A model generated the notes under the pieces. The model was not told the origin of the DNA and did not search any database. It saw only the letters and a list, made by a program, of their open reading frames with translations. Made by a program: the position numbers and the translations under genes. A stretch of 31,178 nucleotides of DNA, taken from Rheinheimera sp. (GTDB taxonomy: Bacteria > Pseudomonadota > Gammaproteobacteria > Enterobacterales > Alteromonadaceae). Shown here piece after piece: positions 1 through 8,746 of the stretch; positions within the stretch are counted from its first letter, which is position 1; each line of letters begins with the position of its first letter. The stretch lies in contig DMYW01000023.1 in the NCBI GenBank assembly GCA_003482455.1, positions 1 through 31,178 of the forward strand. The letters run 5' to 3'.

Positions 1-25
1 CCAGCGCTGCGTCGAGCAGCGCTGG
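1..25 (+). terminator. Hairpin at left edge, possible terminator or operon-internal stem
   Basis: A perfect 10-bp inverted repeat: arm CCAGCGCTGC at 1-10, loop GTCGA, and the complementary arm at 16-25. Only three T residues follow before AAAG, so intrinsic termination would be weak. It most likely lies just after the gene that ends upstream of the window, expected to be sucB if the usual suc gene order holds. It may act as a processing or partial-termination stem in front of sucC. Confidence 0.4.
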
Positions 26-125
26 TTTAAAGAACAGGCGGGCACCCCTACGAGTGTCAGTCCTCAAGGTCAGGCCATATCAACCCCGGTGTGGTCTTTA
101 ATGTCAAAATGAACGGAAAAAAGCC

Positions 126-1292
126 ATGAATTTGCACGAGTATCAGGGTAAGCAGCTGTTTGCCCAATATGGTTTGCCAGTGTCTAAAGGCATCGCTGCA
201 GCAACAGTTGAAGAAGCTGTTGAAGCGGCAGATAAGATCGGCGGCGAAATGTTTGTTGTTAAAGCTCAGGTTCACGCTGGTGGCCGCGGTAAAGCGGGCG
301 GCGTTAAACTGGTTAAGAGCAAAGACGAAATTCGCGCTTTCGCAGAAAAATGGCTGGGCAAGAACCTGGTGACATACCAGACAGACGAAAAAGGTCAACC
401 AGTTAGCCGTATTCTGGTAGAAACATGCACAGATATCGCGAAAGAGCTGTATTTAGGTGCGGTTGTTGACCGTTCTTCACGTCGTATCGTCTTTATGGCA
501 TCGACCGAAGGTGGCGTGGAGATTGAAAAAGTAGCCCACGAAACTCCGGAAAAAATCTTAAAAGCGACTATCGATCCGCTGGTAGGCGCTCAACCGTACC
601 AAGGCCGTGAACTGGCGTTCAAACTGGGTTTGGAAGGCAAACAAGTTAACCAATTCGTTCACATCTTCGTGAACCTGGCAAAACTGTTCCAAGAAAAAGA
701 CTTGGCATTGGTTGAAGTTAACCCACTGGTGATCACTCCAGAAGGTAACTTGCACTGCTTGGATGCAAAACTGGTTGTAGATGGTAACGCTATGTACCGC
801 CACCCAGAATTAAAAGCTATGCAAGACCCAACACAAGAAGATCCTCGTGAAGCACACGCTGCGTCTTGGGAATTGAACTACGTTGCGTTAGGTGGTGACA
901 TCGGTTGTATGGTTAACGGCGCAGGCTTAGCCATGGGTACCATGGACATCGTGAAATTACACGGTGGCCAACCAGCTAACTTCTTAGACGTTGGTGGCGG
1001 CGCGACCAAAGAGCGCGTGGTTGAAGCGTTCAAAATTATCCTGTCTGACTCAGCTGTTAAAGCCGTATTTATCAACATCTTCGGTGGTATCGTGCGTTGC
1101 GATATGATCGCAGAAGGTGTGATCGGTGCGGTGAAAGAAGTTGGCGTTAAGGTGCCAGTAGTTGTTCGCCTGCAAGGTAACAACGCTGAACTGGGTGCCA
1201 AAGTTCTGCAAGAAAGCGGCCTGAATATCATCGCTGACACTGACTTAACTGGCGCTGCCAAGAAAGTCGTAGCTGCAGCTGCTGGCGTCTAA
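126..1292 (+). CDS. sucC: Succinyl-CoA synthetase (ADP/GDP-forming) beta subunit
   Basis: The beta subunit of succinyl-CoA ligase, which converts succinyl-CoA to succinate with nucleotide triphosphate formation in the TCA cycle. At 388 aa it has the same length as E. coli SucC. An N-terminal ATP-grasp domain (about 1-240) shows K46, the glycine-rich stretch GGRGKAGGVK at 52-61, and the Mg-binding pair N199 (in EVNPLV) and D213 (in LDAK), which match the E. coli numbering. The C-terminal CoA-ligase domain contains DVGGGATKE and the INIFGGI region. The start at 126 is supported by GGAAAAAAG about 8 nt upstream and by the conserved MNLHEYQ N-terminus. sucD follows after 10 nt, so the two are co-translated as an alpha/beta complex. 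Codon use is that of a highly expressed gene. Confidence 0.98.
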   Translation: MNLHEYQGKQLFAQYGLPVSKGIAAATVEEAVEAADKIGGEMFVVKAQVHAGGRGKAGGVKLVKSKDEIRAFAEKWLGKNLVTYQTDEKGQPVSRILVETCTDIAKELYLGAVVDRSSRRIVFMASTEGGVEIEKVAHETPEKILKATIDPLVGAQPYQGRELAFKLGLEGKQVNQFVHIFVNLAKLFQEKDLALVEVNPLVITPEGNLHCLDAKLVVDGNAMYRHPELKAMQDPTQEDPREAHAASWELNYVALGGDIGCMVNGAGLAMGTMDIVKLHGGQPANFLDVGGGATKERVVEAFKIILSDSAVKAVFINIFGGIVRCDMIAEGVIGAVKEVGVKVPVVVRLQGNNAELGAKVLQESGLNIIADTDLTGAAKKVVAAAAGV

Positions 1293-1302
1293 GGGGTAGG
1301 TA

Positions 1303-2175
1303 ATGAGCGTTTTAATCAATAAAGACACCAAAGTAATTTGCCAAGGTTTCACTGGCGCACAAGGTACGTTCCACTCGCAACAAGCGCTGGACTACGGTAC
1401 TAAAATGGTTGGCGGTGTAACTCCAGGTAAAGGCGGTCAAACGCACTTGGGTTTACCTGTGTTCAACACAGTGAAAGAAGCGGTTGAAGCCACTGGCGCT
1501 GAAGCATCTGTGATCTACGTTCCAGCGGCTTTTTGTAAAGATTCAATCTTGGAAGCGGCAAACGGCGGTATCAAACTGATCGTTTGTATCACTGAAGGCA
1601 TTCCAACCATGGATATGCTGGAAGCGAAAGTCAAATGTGACGAATTAGGCGTACGCCTGATTGGTCCAAACTGCCCAGGTGTGATTACACCAGGTGAATG
1701 TAAAATTGGTATCATGCCAGGCCATATCCATTTGCCAGGTAAAGTCGGTATCGTTTCTCGTTCAGGTACTTTGACGTATGAAGCAGTGAAACAAACCACA
1801 GATTACGGTTTCGGCCAATCAACGTGCGTTGGTATCGGCGGTGACCCAATCCCTGGTTCAAACTTCATCGATATCCTGAAGCTGTTCCAAGCAGATCCAC
1901 AAACTGAAGCCATCGTCATGATCGGTGAAATCGGTGGTTCTGCAGAAGAAGAAGCTGCTGCGTTCATTAAAGAACACGTGACAAAACCAGTCGTATCTTA
2001 CATTGCAGGCGTTACAGCTCCAGCAGGTAAACGTATGGGTCACGCAGGCGCTATCATCTCTGGCGGTAAAGGTACTGCGGATGAGAAATTTGCAGCTCTC
2101 GAAGACGCGGGCGTGAAAACAGTCAAGAGCTTGGCTGATATCGGTAAAGCGCTGAAAGAACTGACTGGCTGGTAA
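1303..2175 (+). CDS. sucD: Succinyl-CoA synthetase alpha subunit
   Basis: The alpha subunit of succinyl-CoA synthetase. It carries the CoA-binding Rossmann domain (N-terminal, with GFTGAQGTFH) and the phosphohistidine that relays phosphate to the nucleotide site in SucC. The active-site histidine is H247, in RMGHAGAII (H246 in E. coli). The length, 290 aa, is one residue more than the E. coli protein. The GIMPG and VSRSGTLTYE motifs are typical of the family. A strong ribosome-binding site (AAGGGGTAGGT) bridges the 10-nt gap from sucC. A strong intrinsic terminator lies 13 nt after the stop, so this is the last gene of the suc operon. Confidence 0.98.
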   Translation: MSVLINKDTKVICQGFTGAQGTFHSQQALDYGTKMVGGVTPGKGGQTHLGLPVFNTVKEAVEATGAEASVIYVPAAFCKDSILEAANGGIKLIVCITEGIPTMDMLEAKVKCDELGVRLIGPNCPGVITPGECKIGIMPGHIHLPGKVGIVSRSGTLTYEAVKQTTDYGFGQSTCVGIGGDPIPGSNFIDILKLFQADPQTEAIVMIGEIGGSAEEEAAAFIKEHVTKPVVSYIAGVTAPAGKRMGHAGAIISGGKGTADEKFAALEDAGVKTVKSLADIGKALKELTGW

Positions 2176-2188
2176 TACAGACAGTATG

Positions 2189-2217
2189 AAAAAACCGCCG
2201 TAAGGCGGTTTTTTTTT
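2189..2217 (+). terminator. Rho-independent terminator of the suc operon
   Basis: Stem CCGCC/GGCGG with loop GTAA, preceded by an A run and followed by nine T residues. It begins 13 nt after the sucD stop. The flanking A and T runs extend the stem, giving a strong, near-textbook terminator. Confidence 0.93.
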
Positions 2218-2310
2218 GTTTTAAAATAAATCCCTTCTTTTTCTTGGACTTGTCGAAACATTAATCGCTGTCTAGTGTTTATATGTTGTGGTGCAAACCA
2301 AGGAACAGTT

Positions 2311-3894
2311 ATGACCATTCGACATGCCATTCTATTGATTAACTCACTTTTTGTAGTGCTCGTGGTTTTACTCGCAGGTTTTTCGTACAAAAGCTCTCGT
2401 GATTTTTCCAACATTCTCGCTTATGTAACAGGCCCTGCGTGGGATAGTGCCGATGGTGCTATGGAAGGAACAATCGGCTTACAACAACAAATTATCGCGA
2501 TCAATTTGATGCATGACCGGCCTGATGGGCGGCAAAAAGCACAGGAACTGCTGGATGAAGGGAAGGCTATGGCTGACGAGGCATTGGGGCGAATGATCGC
2601 TGCGAACCTGATGTCATCAGCAGAAACCAGTGAATTAAAGAAGCAAAAACAAGCATTTGAAGCTGCTCGTGAGCATCTGATGTCGAATTTAAGCTCCGCG
2701 GAATCGATCGCTACGTTCGAAGTTGAGACCACCAAGCTACTCGATTATTTAGAAGTCATGGAGGAGAAAGGCGACTCTAAAGTGGAGGAGCAATTTGCGG
2801 TGATTGACGAGCTCAATCGCTCTACCGACCGCCTAAATCTAATGTTGAGCATTACCGGTATTCTGCTTGCCGCAGGTGTCAGTTGGTTTTGTCGAAAAGC
2901 AATTTTAACGCCGTTAACTCAGCTTACGACTAGCTTAAAAGACTTGGCCAGTGGGCAAGGGGATTTAACCGTTCGATTAAGCACGGACCACAACAACGAA
3001 TTTGATGCGATAGCGCATTCGTTTAACCTGTTTGTAGAGAAAATTGCACGCCTGATCAGAGAAGTAAAAAGCAGTAATGCCGAAGTAGCGCAAGTCAGTA
3101 GCACTATCGGCAATGCAATTGGTACAGCAACCCAAGGTGTTGCCGTGCAACAGGTCGAAACAGAGCGCGTTGTCACAGCGATCAGTCAAATGAGCACAGT
3201 ACTGCATACCTTGGCTGATCAAGCATCTGGTGCTAGCGAAAACGCACATGTGACAAAAACGGCGATGCAAAATGGTGTGGATTCGGTGCAAGGCGTTGAA
3301 AAAGTAATTCAGCGCGTTCACGATCTTGTAGCACAAGCAAATGCACAAATTAATCAAGTGCAGCAAGACAGTGCCGGAATAGTGCAAATGTTGGAAATGA
3401 TTCGAAATATTGCCGATCAGACGAACTTATTAGCTCTCAATGCGGCGATCGAAGCCGCCAGAGCGGGCGAGTCTGGCCGAGGTTTTGCGGTGGTCGCAGA
3501 AGAGGTCCGCAATCTCGCGACGCGAACACAATCATCGACGGGGATGATTGAGCAGGATATTCAGAAGTTGACGACATCACTGCAGCACGCAGTGACCGCC
3601 ATGCAACAAGTGAACGTAGAAAGCGACATGGTCGCGGAACAAACCGTGCATACGCTAAAAACTCTGGAACAAGTGTCGGAGCAACTTGATGCGATGAACC
3701 GGCTGAATGACCAAGTAGCCGATTCGACACAACAACAAGGCCATGCTATTGCAGATTTGAGCGATAGTATGCAAAAGATCCGGCAGCAAGGACAAAAGAC
3801 CGAACAACATAGCCAACATGCACAAGTATCGATGCAGTCGCTTACTGAACATATCGAACAGCTATCTCAGCAACTCAATCAATTTAGGTGCTAA
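2311..3894 (+). CDS. Methyl-accepting chemotaxis protein
   Basis: A membrane chemoreceptor that signals through CheW/CheA to the flagellar motor. The start is placed at ATG 2311 (527 aa) because AAGGAA lies about 6 nt upstream. A GTG at 2275 in the same frame would add 12 residues, has no good ribosome site, and would put a charged/cysteine extension before the first membrane helix. Seen: TM1 at about 5-28; a helical periplasmic region of about 145 residues (probably a four-helix-bundle sensor, no recognised ligand motif); TM2 at about 178-196; a HAMP segment to about 250; a long coiled coil; and the conserved hairpin tip (LLALNAAIEAARAGE, GRGFAVVAEEVRNLA) near residues 365-400. It is a lone gene, with the suc terminator upstream and a hairpin downstream. 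The ligand cannot be inferred. Confidence 0.95.
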   Translation: MTIRHAILLINSLFVVLVVLLAGFSYKSSRDFSNILAYVTGPAWDSADGAMEGTIGLQQQIIAINLMHDRPDGRQKAQELLDEGKAMADEALGRMIAANLMSSAETSELKKQKQAFEAAREHLMSNLSSAESIATFEVETTKLLDYLEVMEEKGDSKVEEQFAVIDELNRSTDRLNLMLSITGILLAAGVSWFCRKAILTPLTQLTTSLKDLASGQGDLTVRLSTDHNNEFDAIAHSFNLFVEKIARLIREVKSSNAEVAQVSSTIGNAIGTATQGVAVQQVETERVVTAISQMSTVLHTLADQASGASENAHVTKTAMQNGVDSVQGVEKVIQRVHDLVAQANAQINQVQQDSAGIVQMLEMIRNIADQTNLLALNAAIEAARAGESGRGFAVVAEEVRNLATRTQSSTGMIEQDIQKLTTSLQHAVTAMQQVNVESDMVAEQTVHTLKTLEQVSEQLDAMNRLNDQVADSTQQQGHAIADLSDSMQKIRQQGQKTEQHSQHAQVSMQSLTEHIEQLSQQLNQFRC

Positions 3895-3908
3895 CGCCGC
3901 TTTTTGTT

Positions 3909-3937
3909 GTCTGGTCGCAATCGAGTTGTGACCAGAC
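3909..3937 (+). other. Long RNA hairpin after the chemoreceptor gene
   Basis: A 12-bp stem (arm GTCTGGTCGCAA at 3909-3920, loop TCGAG, arm TTGTGACCAGAC at 3926-3937). One pair is G-U when read as plus-strand RNA and would be an A-C mismatch on the other strand, so the structure favours the sense transcript. There is no T run after it, so it is not a classical terminator. It may stabilise the 3' end of the upstream mRNA or help Rho-dependent ends. Confidence 0.5.
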
Positions 3938-3982
3938 GCGCGCCGCGCGATGCTCAAGGCATTCTTTGTTGAGGCCTTATCC

Positions 3983-5500
3983 ATGTTCAAAAAAACACTA
4001 CTCACTAGCCTAATACTCACGGTGTTGGTTGCACCTGCCATTGCCGAGGAGAAAGTCGTCAACCGACAAATTCCAGTCGACCAAGTGGTCATGACCAAAC
4101 ATGATACTGAGATCAATGGTGTGTCTTTTAGTTATACCGCCGAAACTGGTACTCAGCCGGTGTGGGACGACGAAGGGAATCCTGTCGCGACCTTGTTTTA
4201 TACCTACTACCAACGCAGTGATGTCAAAGACCGTGCTAAACGGCCTTTGCTGATTTCTTTTAATGGCGGCCCTGGTTCTGCGTCAGTTTGGATGCAAATT
4301 GCTTATACCGGCCCGCAAGCGATTAACATCGATGCTGAAGGTTATCCGCTGCAGCCATACGGCACCAAAAGCAACCCTTATTCGGTATTGGACACGGCAG
4401 ATATCGTGTTCGTCAATCCAGTGAACACTGCCTATTCACGCGTGCTGCCAAATAAAGAAGGCAAAATGCCGTCACGTGAAGAGCAAGGCAAAATGTTTTT
4501 TGGCGTGAATGAAGATGTGAAATACCTTGCCGAATGGATCGAAAACTTTGTGACGCGCCACGAACGTTGGCCATCGCCGAAGTATTTAATCGGCGAGAGT
4601 TATGGTACGACTCGTGTATCAGGTTTAGCACTGGAGCTGCAAGAACGGCAGTGGATGTACTTAAACGGCGTGGTGTTAGTGTCGCCAACCGAATTGGGTA
4701 TTAAACGGGAAGGACCAGTCGATGTCGCCAACCGCTTGCCGTATTACGCAGCGACCGCTTGGTATCACAAAAAGCTGCCCGCAGAGCTTCAGCAACAGGA
4801 TTTACCGCAAGTGCTGGCGCAAGCAGAAGAGTTTACCTTGAACGAGTATTTACCGGCATTGGCGCGCGGCGCATTCTTATCGCCTGAACAACGTGCACAT
4901 ATTATTGAAAAAGTGGCCTATTTTTCAGGGCTTAGTCAAACTTCGGTCGCACAAAACAACTTAGATATTCCAACCGATTTCTTTTGGAAAGAGTTGTTGC
5001 GTGACAAAGGCTTAACGGTAGGTCGCTTGGATTCGCGGTATGTCGGTATTGACAAAAAAGATGCGGGTGTCAGCCCAGATTACAACGCGGAGCTAACCAG
5101 CTGGTTGCATTCGTTTACTCCTGCAATTAACCATTACCTTCGTACTGAGCTGAATTACAAAACTGATGTGAAATACAATATGTTTGGTCCGGTTCACCCA
5201 TGGAATCGAGACGGCGATCAAACCGGCGAAAACTTACGGCAAGCGATGGCGGAAAACCCGTATTTGCACGTGATGTTCCAAAGCGGTTATTTTGACGGCG
5301 CGACCAATTATTTCGATGCGAAATACAGCATGTGGCAGCTGGACCCAAGCGGCAAAATGAAAGAACGCTTGAGCTTTAAAGGCTACCGCAGCGGCCACAT
5401 GATGTACCTGCGGCACGAGGATTTGAAATCGTCAAACGATGATCTACGCGAATTTATTAAACGTACGTTAGTCAAGCCTGACCAGGCTGCAAAGTACTAA
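3983..5500 (+). CDS. Exported S10-family serine carboxypeptidase
   Basis: A secreted or periplasmic serine carboxypeptidase (alpha/beta hydrolase fold) that removes C-terminal residues from peptides. The start is placed at ATG 3983 (505 aa): GAGG sits 8 nt upstream, and the protein then begins with a clean signal peptide, a basic MFKK, a hydrophobic core and AIA before the EE of the mature chain. The in-frame ATG at 3950 lacks a ribosome site. The catalytic set is complete: oxyanion-hole NGGPGS from N94, nucleophile S206 in GESYG, acid D438 in GYFDGATN, and base H472 in SGHMMYLRHE. The gene stands alone between a hairpin and its own terminator. It probably serves peptide scavenging. The exact specificity is unknown. 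Confidence 0.93.
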   Translation: MFKKTLLTSLILTVLVAPAIAEEKVVNRQIPVDQVVMTKHDTEINGVSFSYTAETGTQPVWDDEGNPVATLFYTYYQRSDVKDRAKRPLLISFNGGPGSASVWMQIAYTGPQAINIDAEGYPLQPYGTKSNPYSVLDTADIVFVNPVNTAYSRVLPNKEGKMPSREEQGKMFFGVNEDVKYLAEWIENFVTRHERWPSPKYLIGESYGTTRVSGLALELQERQWMYLNGVVLVSPTELGIKREGPVDVANRLPYYAATAWYHKKLPAELQQQDLPQVLAQAEEFTLNEYLPALARGAFLSPEQRAHIIEKVAYFSGLSQTSVAQNNLDIPTDFFWKELLRDKGLTVGRLDSRYVGIDKKDAGVSPDYNAELTSWLHSFTPAINHYLRTELNYKTDVKYNMFGPVHPWNRDGDQTGENLRQAMAENPYLHVMFQSGYFDGATNYFDAKYSMWQLDPSGKMKERLSFKGYRSGHMMYLRHEDLKSSNDDLREFIKRTLVKPDQAAKY

Positions 5501-5521
5501 ACGTATTGGCTCGAAAACAGT

Positions 5522-5549
5522 CGGCTGCTGCGGCAGCCGTTGTTTTTTT
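5522..5549 (+). terminator. Rho-independent terminator of the S10 peptidase gene
   Basis: A 7-bp GC-rich stem CGGCTGC/GCAGCCG with loop TGCG, followed by TTG and seven T residues. It begins 21 nt after the peptidase stop. Confidence 0.9.
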
Positions 5550-5592
5550 CGACAAGTCAAAAATCTGCGGTTATCCAGTGACATCCTGGGAC

Positions 5593-5620
5593 TGGTCAGG
5601 TCGACTTTGGGTGTTATAAT
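5593..5620 (+). promoter_or_regulatory. Extended -10 promoter for glnS
   Basis: A perfect TATAAT at 5615-5620 is preceded by TG one base away (extended -10, TGTTATAAT). A poor -35, TGGTCA at 5593-5598, lies 16 bp upstream. A GC-rich discriminator (GCGGCC) follows, as in growth-rate-responsive promoters. Transcription would start near 5627, leaving a leader of about 75 nt before glnS. Confidence 0.75.
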
Positions 5621-5700
5621 GCGGCCAACCCATGCCTAACCTGCGAGCCTTTAATCCTCAGGTTTTCTGGCATTCATGACAAAAAAAGGATCTGATTTAT

Positions 5701-7362
5701 ATGGCGGACATCGAAAATCGCCCCTCCAACTTTATTCGTCAAATCATCGATGCAGACTTAGCATCCGGCAAACACCAAGCGGTGCAAACGCGTTTCCCGC
5801 CTGAGCCAAACGGCTATTTGCATATCGGTCATGCCAAATCTATTTGCTTAAACTTCGGCATTGCCGTGGATTACCAAGGCAAATGTAATTTGCGGTTTGA
5901 CGATACCAACCCTGAAAAAGAAAACATCGACTTCGTCAATTCGATTCAGCGCGATGTGCAGTGGTTAGGTTTCCAATGGGATGGTGCGGTTCGATATTCA
6001 TCGGATTATTTCGACGCGCTGTACGGTTACGCGGTTGAATTGATCAACAAAGGCTTGGCGTACGTTTGCTTCTTAAACGCGGAACAAATGCGCGAATACC
6101 GCGGCTCGTTAACGCAGCCTGGCAAACACAGCCCGTATCGCGACACTAGCCCGGCAGAAAACTTAGCTTTGTTTGAAAAAATGCGCGCTGGTGGCTTTCA
6201 AGAAGGCGAATGCTCGCTGCGCGCAAAAATAGACATGGCGTCGCCGTTTATTTGTATGCGTGACCCGGTCATTTACCGCATCAAACATGCGCATCACCAT
6301 CAAACGGGCGACAAATGGTGCATCTACCCGATGTACGATTTCACCCATTGTATTTCGGACGCGCTGGAAGGCATTACCCATTCGTTGTGTACACTGGAGT
6401 TCCAAGACAACCGTCGTTTGTACGACTGGATTTTGGACAACATTACTATCGCTTGCCATCCGCAACAGATTGAATTTTCACGTTTAAACCTTGAATACCA
6501 AGTGATGAGTAAGCGTAAGCTGCACACCTTGGTCGAAGGCAAACATGTGTCAGGCTGGGATGATCCGCGGATGCCGACCATTGCTGGTTTGCGTCGTCGT
6601 GGCTACACACCAGCATCGCTGCGTGAATTTGCCAAACGGATTGGTATTACTAAGCAAGACAACGTGATCGAGATGTCAGCGCTGGAATCATGTATTCGCG
6701 AAGACTTAGATGCCAACGCGCCGCGTGCATTTGCTGTGATTGACCCACTGAAAGTGACCATCAGCAACTATCCAGCCGATTCGGTTGAGTGGCTGAACGT
6801 GTCGAATCATCCAAAAGATGAAAGCAAAGGCACACGCCAAGTGCCGTTTGGTAAAACTTTGTGGATTGACCGTGCGGATTTCCGGGAAGAGGCCAACAAG
6901 CACTACAAACGGATGGTGACCGGCGGCGAAGTGCGCCTGCGTGGTGCCTATGTTATCCGTGCTGATGAAGTCATCAAAGACGAAGCAGGTAACATAGTCG
7001 AATTGATTTGTTCGTACGACCCTGAAACCTTGGGCAAAAATCCAGCCGACGGCCGTAAAGTGCGTGGTGTTATTCATTGGGTCGAAGCAAGCCAAGCCAG
7101 AGTCGCCGAGTTTAGAATTTACGATCGCTTGTTTAGCGTGGCGAATCCAGGCGCCGAAGATGACTTCATTCAAGTGATCAATGCGGACTCGCTGGTGGTA
7201 AAACATGGTTTTGTCGAACCATCCTTGGCGCAAGCTCCAGTCGAACTGGCATATCAGTTCGAGCGTGAAGGCTACTACTGTGCGGATAACCAAGACTTCA
7301 GTGCAGAGCGGTTAGTGTTTAACCGTACAGTTGCGCTGCGCGATACCTTTGTTGACGCCTAA
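5701..7362 (+). CDS. glnS: Glutaminyl-tRNA synthetase
   Basis: A class I aminoacyl-tRNA synthetase that charges tRNA-Gln with glutamine in the cytoplasm. It is 553 aa against 554 in E. coli. The Rossmann catalytic domain has the HIGH motif at 41-44 (PNGYLHIGHAKS) and the KMSKS-equivalent MSKRK from M269. The C-terminal half (about 340-553) is the two-barrel anticodon-binding region. The start is ATG 5701 with an AAGGA site about 10 nt upstream. It is monocistronic, with its own promoter (5593-5620) and terminator (7405-7430). A GlnRS implies direct glutaminylation rather than dependence on the GatCAB transamidation route for Gln. Confidence 0.98.
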   Translation: MADIENRPSNFIRQIIDADLASGKHQAVQTRFPPEPNGYLHIGHAKSICLNFGIAVDYQGKCNLRFDDTNPEKENIDFVNSIQRDVQWLGFQWDGAVRYSSDYFDALYGYAVELINKGLAYVCFLNAEQMREYRGSLTQPGKHSPYRDTSPAENLALFEKMRAGGFQEGECSLRAKIDMASPFICMRDPVIYRIKHAHHHQTGDKWCIYPMYDFTHCISDALEGITHSLCTLEFQDNRRLYDWILDNITIACHPQQIEFSRLNLEYQVMSKRKLHTLVEGKHVSGWDDPRMPTIAGLRRRGYTPASLREFAKRIGITKQDNVIEMSALESCIREDLDANAPRAFAVIDPLKVTISNYPADSVEWLNVSNHPKDESKGTRQVPFGKTLWIDRADFREEANKHYKRMVTGGEVRLRGAYVIRADEVIKDEAGNIVELICSYDPETLGKNPADGRKVRGVIHWVEASQARVAEFRIYDRLFSVANPGAEDDFIQVINADSLVVKHGFVEPSLAQAPVELAYQFEREGYYCADNQDFSAERLVFNRTVALRDTFVDA

Positions 7363-7404
7363 TTTGCGTTAAGCAGGGTAGTTCTCGCCTAGGGAATCTT
7401 GATG

Positions 7405-7430
7405 AAAAGCCGGCTCGAGCCGGCTTTTTT
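7405..7430 (+). terminator. Rho-independent terminator of glnS
   Basis: A perfect dyad with arms AAAGCCGGC and GCCGGCTTT and loop TCGA, ending in a run of six T residues on the plus strand. A matching A run precedes it, so it may work in both directions. It lies 42 nt after the glnS stop. Confidence 0.92.
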
Positions 7431-7516
7431 ACATCCGCTTACCAGCCACAGCTTGCACACAAAGCCAGAGTTGGGCATTGTCAAAGAACCATGCGTTTAG
7501 TCAGAGGTTGTCGATC

Positions 7517-8116
7517 ATGGATGTGTTTGTTGCCGTTCTGTTTTTTGCCTTTTCTAGCACCATTACTCCAGGGCCAAATAACCTGATGATGCTCTCGTCG
7601 GGCGTGAATTATGGCGTACGCGCCAGTCTGCCTCACTTCTTTGGCATCTGTTTGGGGTTTCCGGCTATGGTACTGGTAGTCGGACTTGGTTTTGATGCGG
7701 TGTTTCAGCAATTACCATGGCTGCACCCGTTGATTAAGTGGGCCGGCATCGCCTACTTGCTGTATTTGGCTTATGTGATCGCCACCACAGCGCCGCGTCA
7801 GCTGCAAGGGACGGATCGACGGCCGATGACGTTTTTGCAAGCGGCAGCGTTTCAATGGGTCAACGGCAAAGCCTGGATCATGGCATCAGGCGCGATTGCG
7901 GCCTTTAGCCAAAGCGCAGCCATGACTGAAAGCGTGTTGGCCATCACGTTCGCATTTTTAGTGGTGGCGTTTCCGTGCGTTGGGTTGTGGTTAACCAGTG
8001 GTGCCTATCTGCGCCAGCATCTCGAATCTGAAACAGCGCAGCGCTGGTTTAACCGCAGTATGGGGGCTTTGTTGGTCGCGTCGGTCGTCCCCGTTGTGTG
8101 GGAGTTGTTGACGTAA
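7517..8116 (+). CDS. LysE/RhtB-family amino-acid exporter
   Basis: An inner-membrane exporter of the LysE/RhtB superfamily, whose members expel amino acids or related metabolites. ATG 7517 gives 199 aa, the usual family length of about 200, with AGAGG about 9 nt upstream. The TTG at 7478 in the same frame adds a polar stretch and is not favoured. The family signature is in helix 1 and the loop after it (FAFSSTITPGPNNLMML, then GVRASLPHFFGICLGF). About six hydrophobic segments are visible. A weak promoter may lie at 7453-7481 (TTGCAC, 17 bp, CATTGT). The stop TAA is followed at once by the ATG of the ABC ATPase, so the two are translated together. The substrate is not predictable. Confidence 0.88.
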   Translation: MDVFVAVLFFAFSSTITPGPNNLMMLSSGVNYGVRASLPHFFGICLGFPAMVLVVGLGFDAVFQQLPWLHPLIKWAGIAYLLYLAYVIATTAPRQLQGTDRRPMTFLQAAAFQWVNGKAWIMASGAIAAFSQSAAMTESVLAITFAFLVVAFPCVGLWLTSGAYLRQHLESETAQRWFNRSMGALLVASVVPVVWELLT

Positions 8117-8746
8117 ATGCTCTCGGTCCAACATCTTGCCAAACATTACCGCGGCGTTGCTTTGTTTTCACAATTTCAATGGCACATTGAGCGGGGCCGG
8201 TATTGGTTGCAAGGCGCCAATGGTAGCGGCAAGTCAACCTTGCTGCGAATTCTTGCCTTGTTAGAGCCTTGTGAGCAGGGGACCTTGTTATGGCAAGGCC
8301 AACAGGTCAACGAGGCGTGGGCACGTCAGCATGTGGCGATCAGTGCCGATGCTATTGATTTTCCCGGATTTTTGTCACTGCGGACACTTTGTCATTATTG
8401 GCGTAAGCAGTACCCAGATGCATTACTCGAACCGCTACTACAAGGTTTTGCGTTGGAGGCGGTACTTGACCGGGAGTGGCGACATGCCTCTGTCGGTCAG
8501 CGCAAGAAGTTGTCATTGGCACTGGCATTGTCGAGACCATGTCCAGTGCTGCTGTTGGATGAGCCGGCCAATGGTCTAGATGTGGCTGCATTAGCTTTTT
8601 TGGGCAATGTTTTGCATTCGCACCCCGCGATAGTTCAGATCATGGTCAGTCATCAGGCGCAACCTTGGTTAGACGCAGCAACTGTTGTGCAATTGCGATC
8701 AGATGGTGTTCGTCAGTGCCAAAGCTGCGTGGCACTAGCCGAATGA
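8117..8746 (+). CDS. Small ABC transporter ATPase
   Basis: A cytoplasmic ATP-binding subunit of an ABC transporter, 209 aa, small like CcmA-type ATPases. Walker A is GANGSGKST at 33-41. The Walker B/D-loop is LLLDEPANGLD with D148 and catalytic E149. The signature motif is degenerate: SVGQ at 125-128, followed by RKKLSLALALSR, in place of LSGGQ, a variation also seen in heme-exporter-like ATPases. The H-loop is likely the SHQ near the C-terminus. It starts directly at the LysE stop (TAAATG) and ends in an ATGA overlap with the next gene, which should be its membrane partner. It could be confused with CcmA, but no ccm genes are near. Confidence 0.88.
   Translation: MLSVQHLAKHYRGVALFSQFQWHIERGRYWLQGANGSGKSTLLRILALLEPCEQGTLLWQGQQVNEAWARQHVAISADAIDFPGFLSLRTLCHYWRKQYPDALLEPLLQGFALEAVLDREWRHASVGQRKKLSLALALSRPCPVLLLDEPANGLDVAALAFLGNVLHSHPAIVQIMVSHQAQPWLDAATVVQLRSDGVRQCQSCVALAE

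Noticed and set aside
2275..2310. Upstream GTG start for the chemoreceptor
   Set aside because: No ribosome site, and the extension precedes a normal N-terminal membrane helix; ATG 2311 has AAGGAA well placed.
2248..5560. An 11-bp sequence ACTTGTCGAAA (2248-2258) with an inverted copy near 5547-5557
   Set aside because: Short, far apart, in unrelated contexts next to T-rich terminator flanks; most likely chance.
6706..7293. A 195-codon open frame antisense to glnS
   Set aside because: It lies wholly within the coding strand shadow of a certain gene, shows no domain pattern and has no ribosome site.
8665..8742. Longer N-terminus for the membrane protein at 8743
   Set aside because: It would overlap the ATPase by 82 nt; the ATGA junction at 8743 is the natural coupled start.
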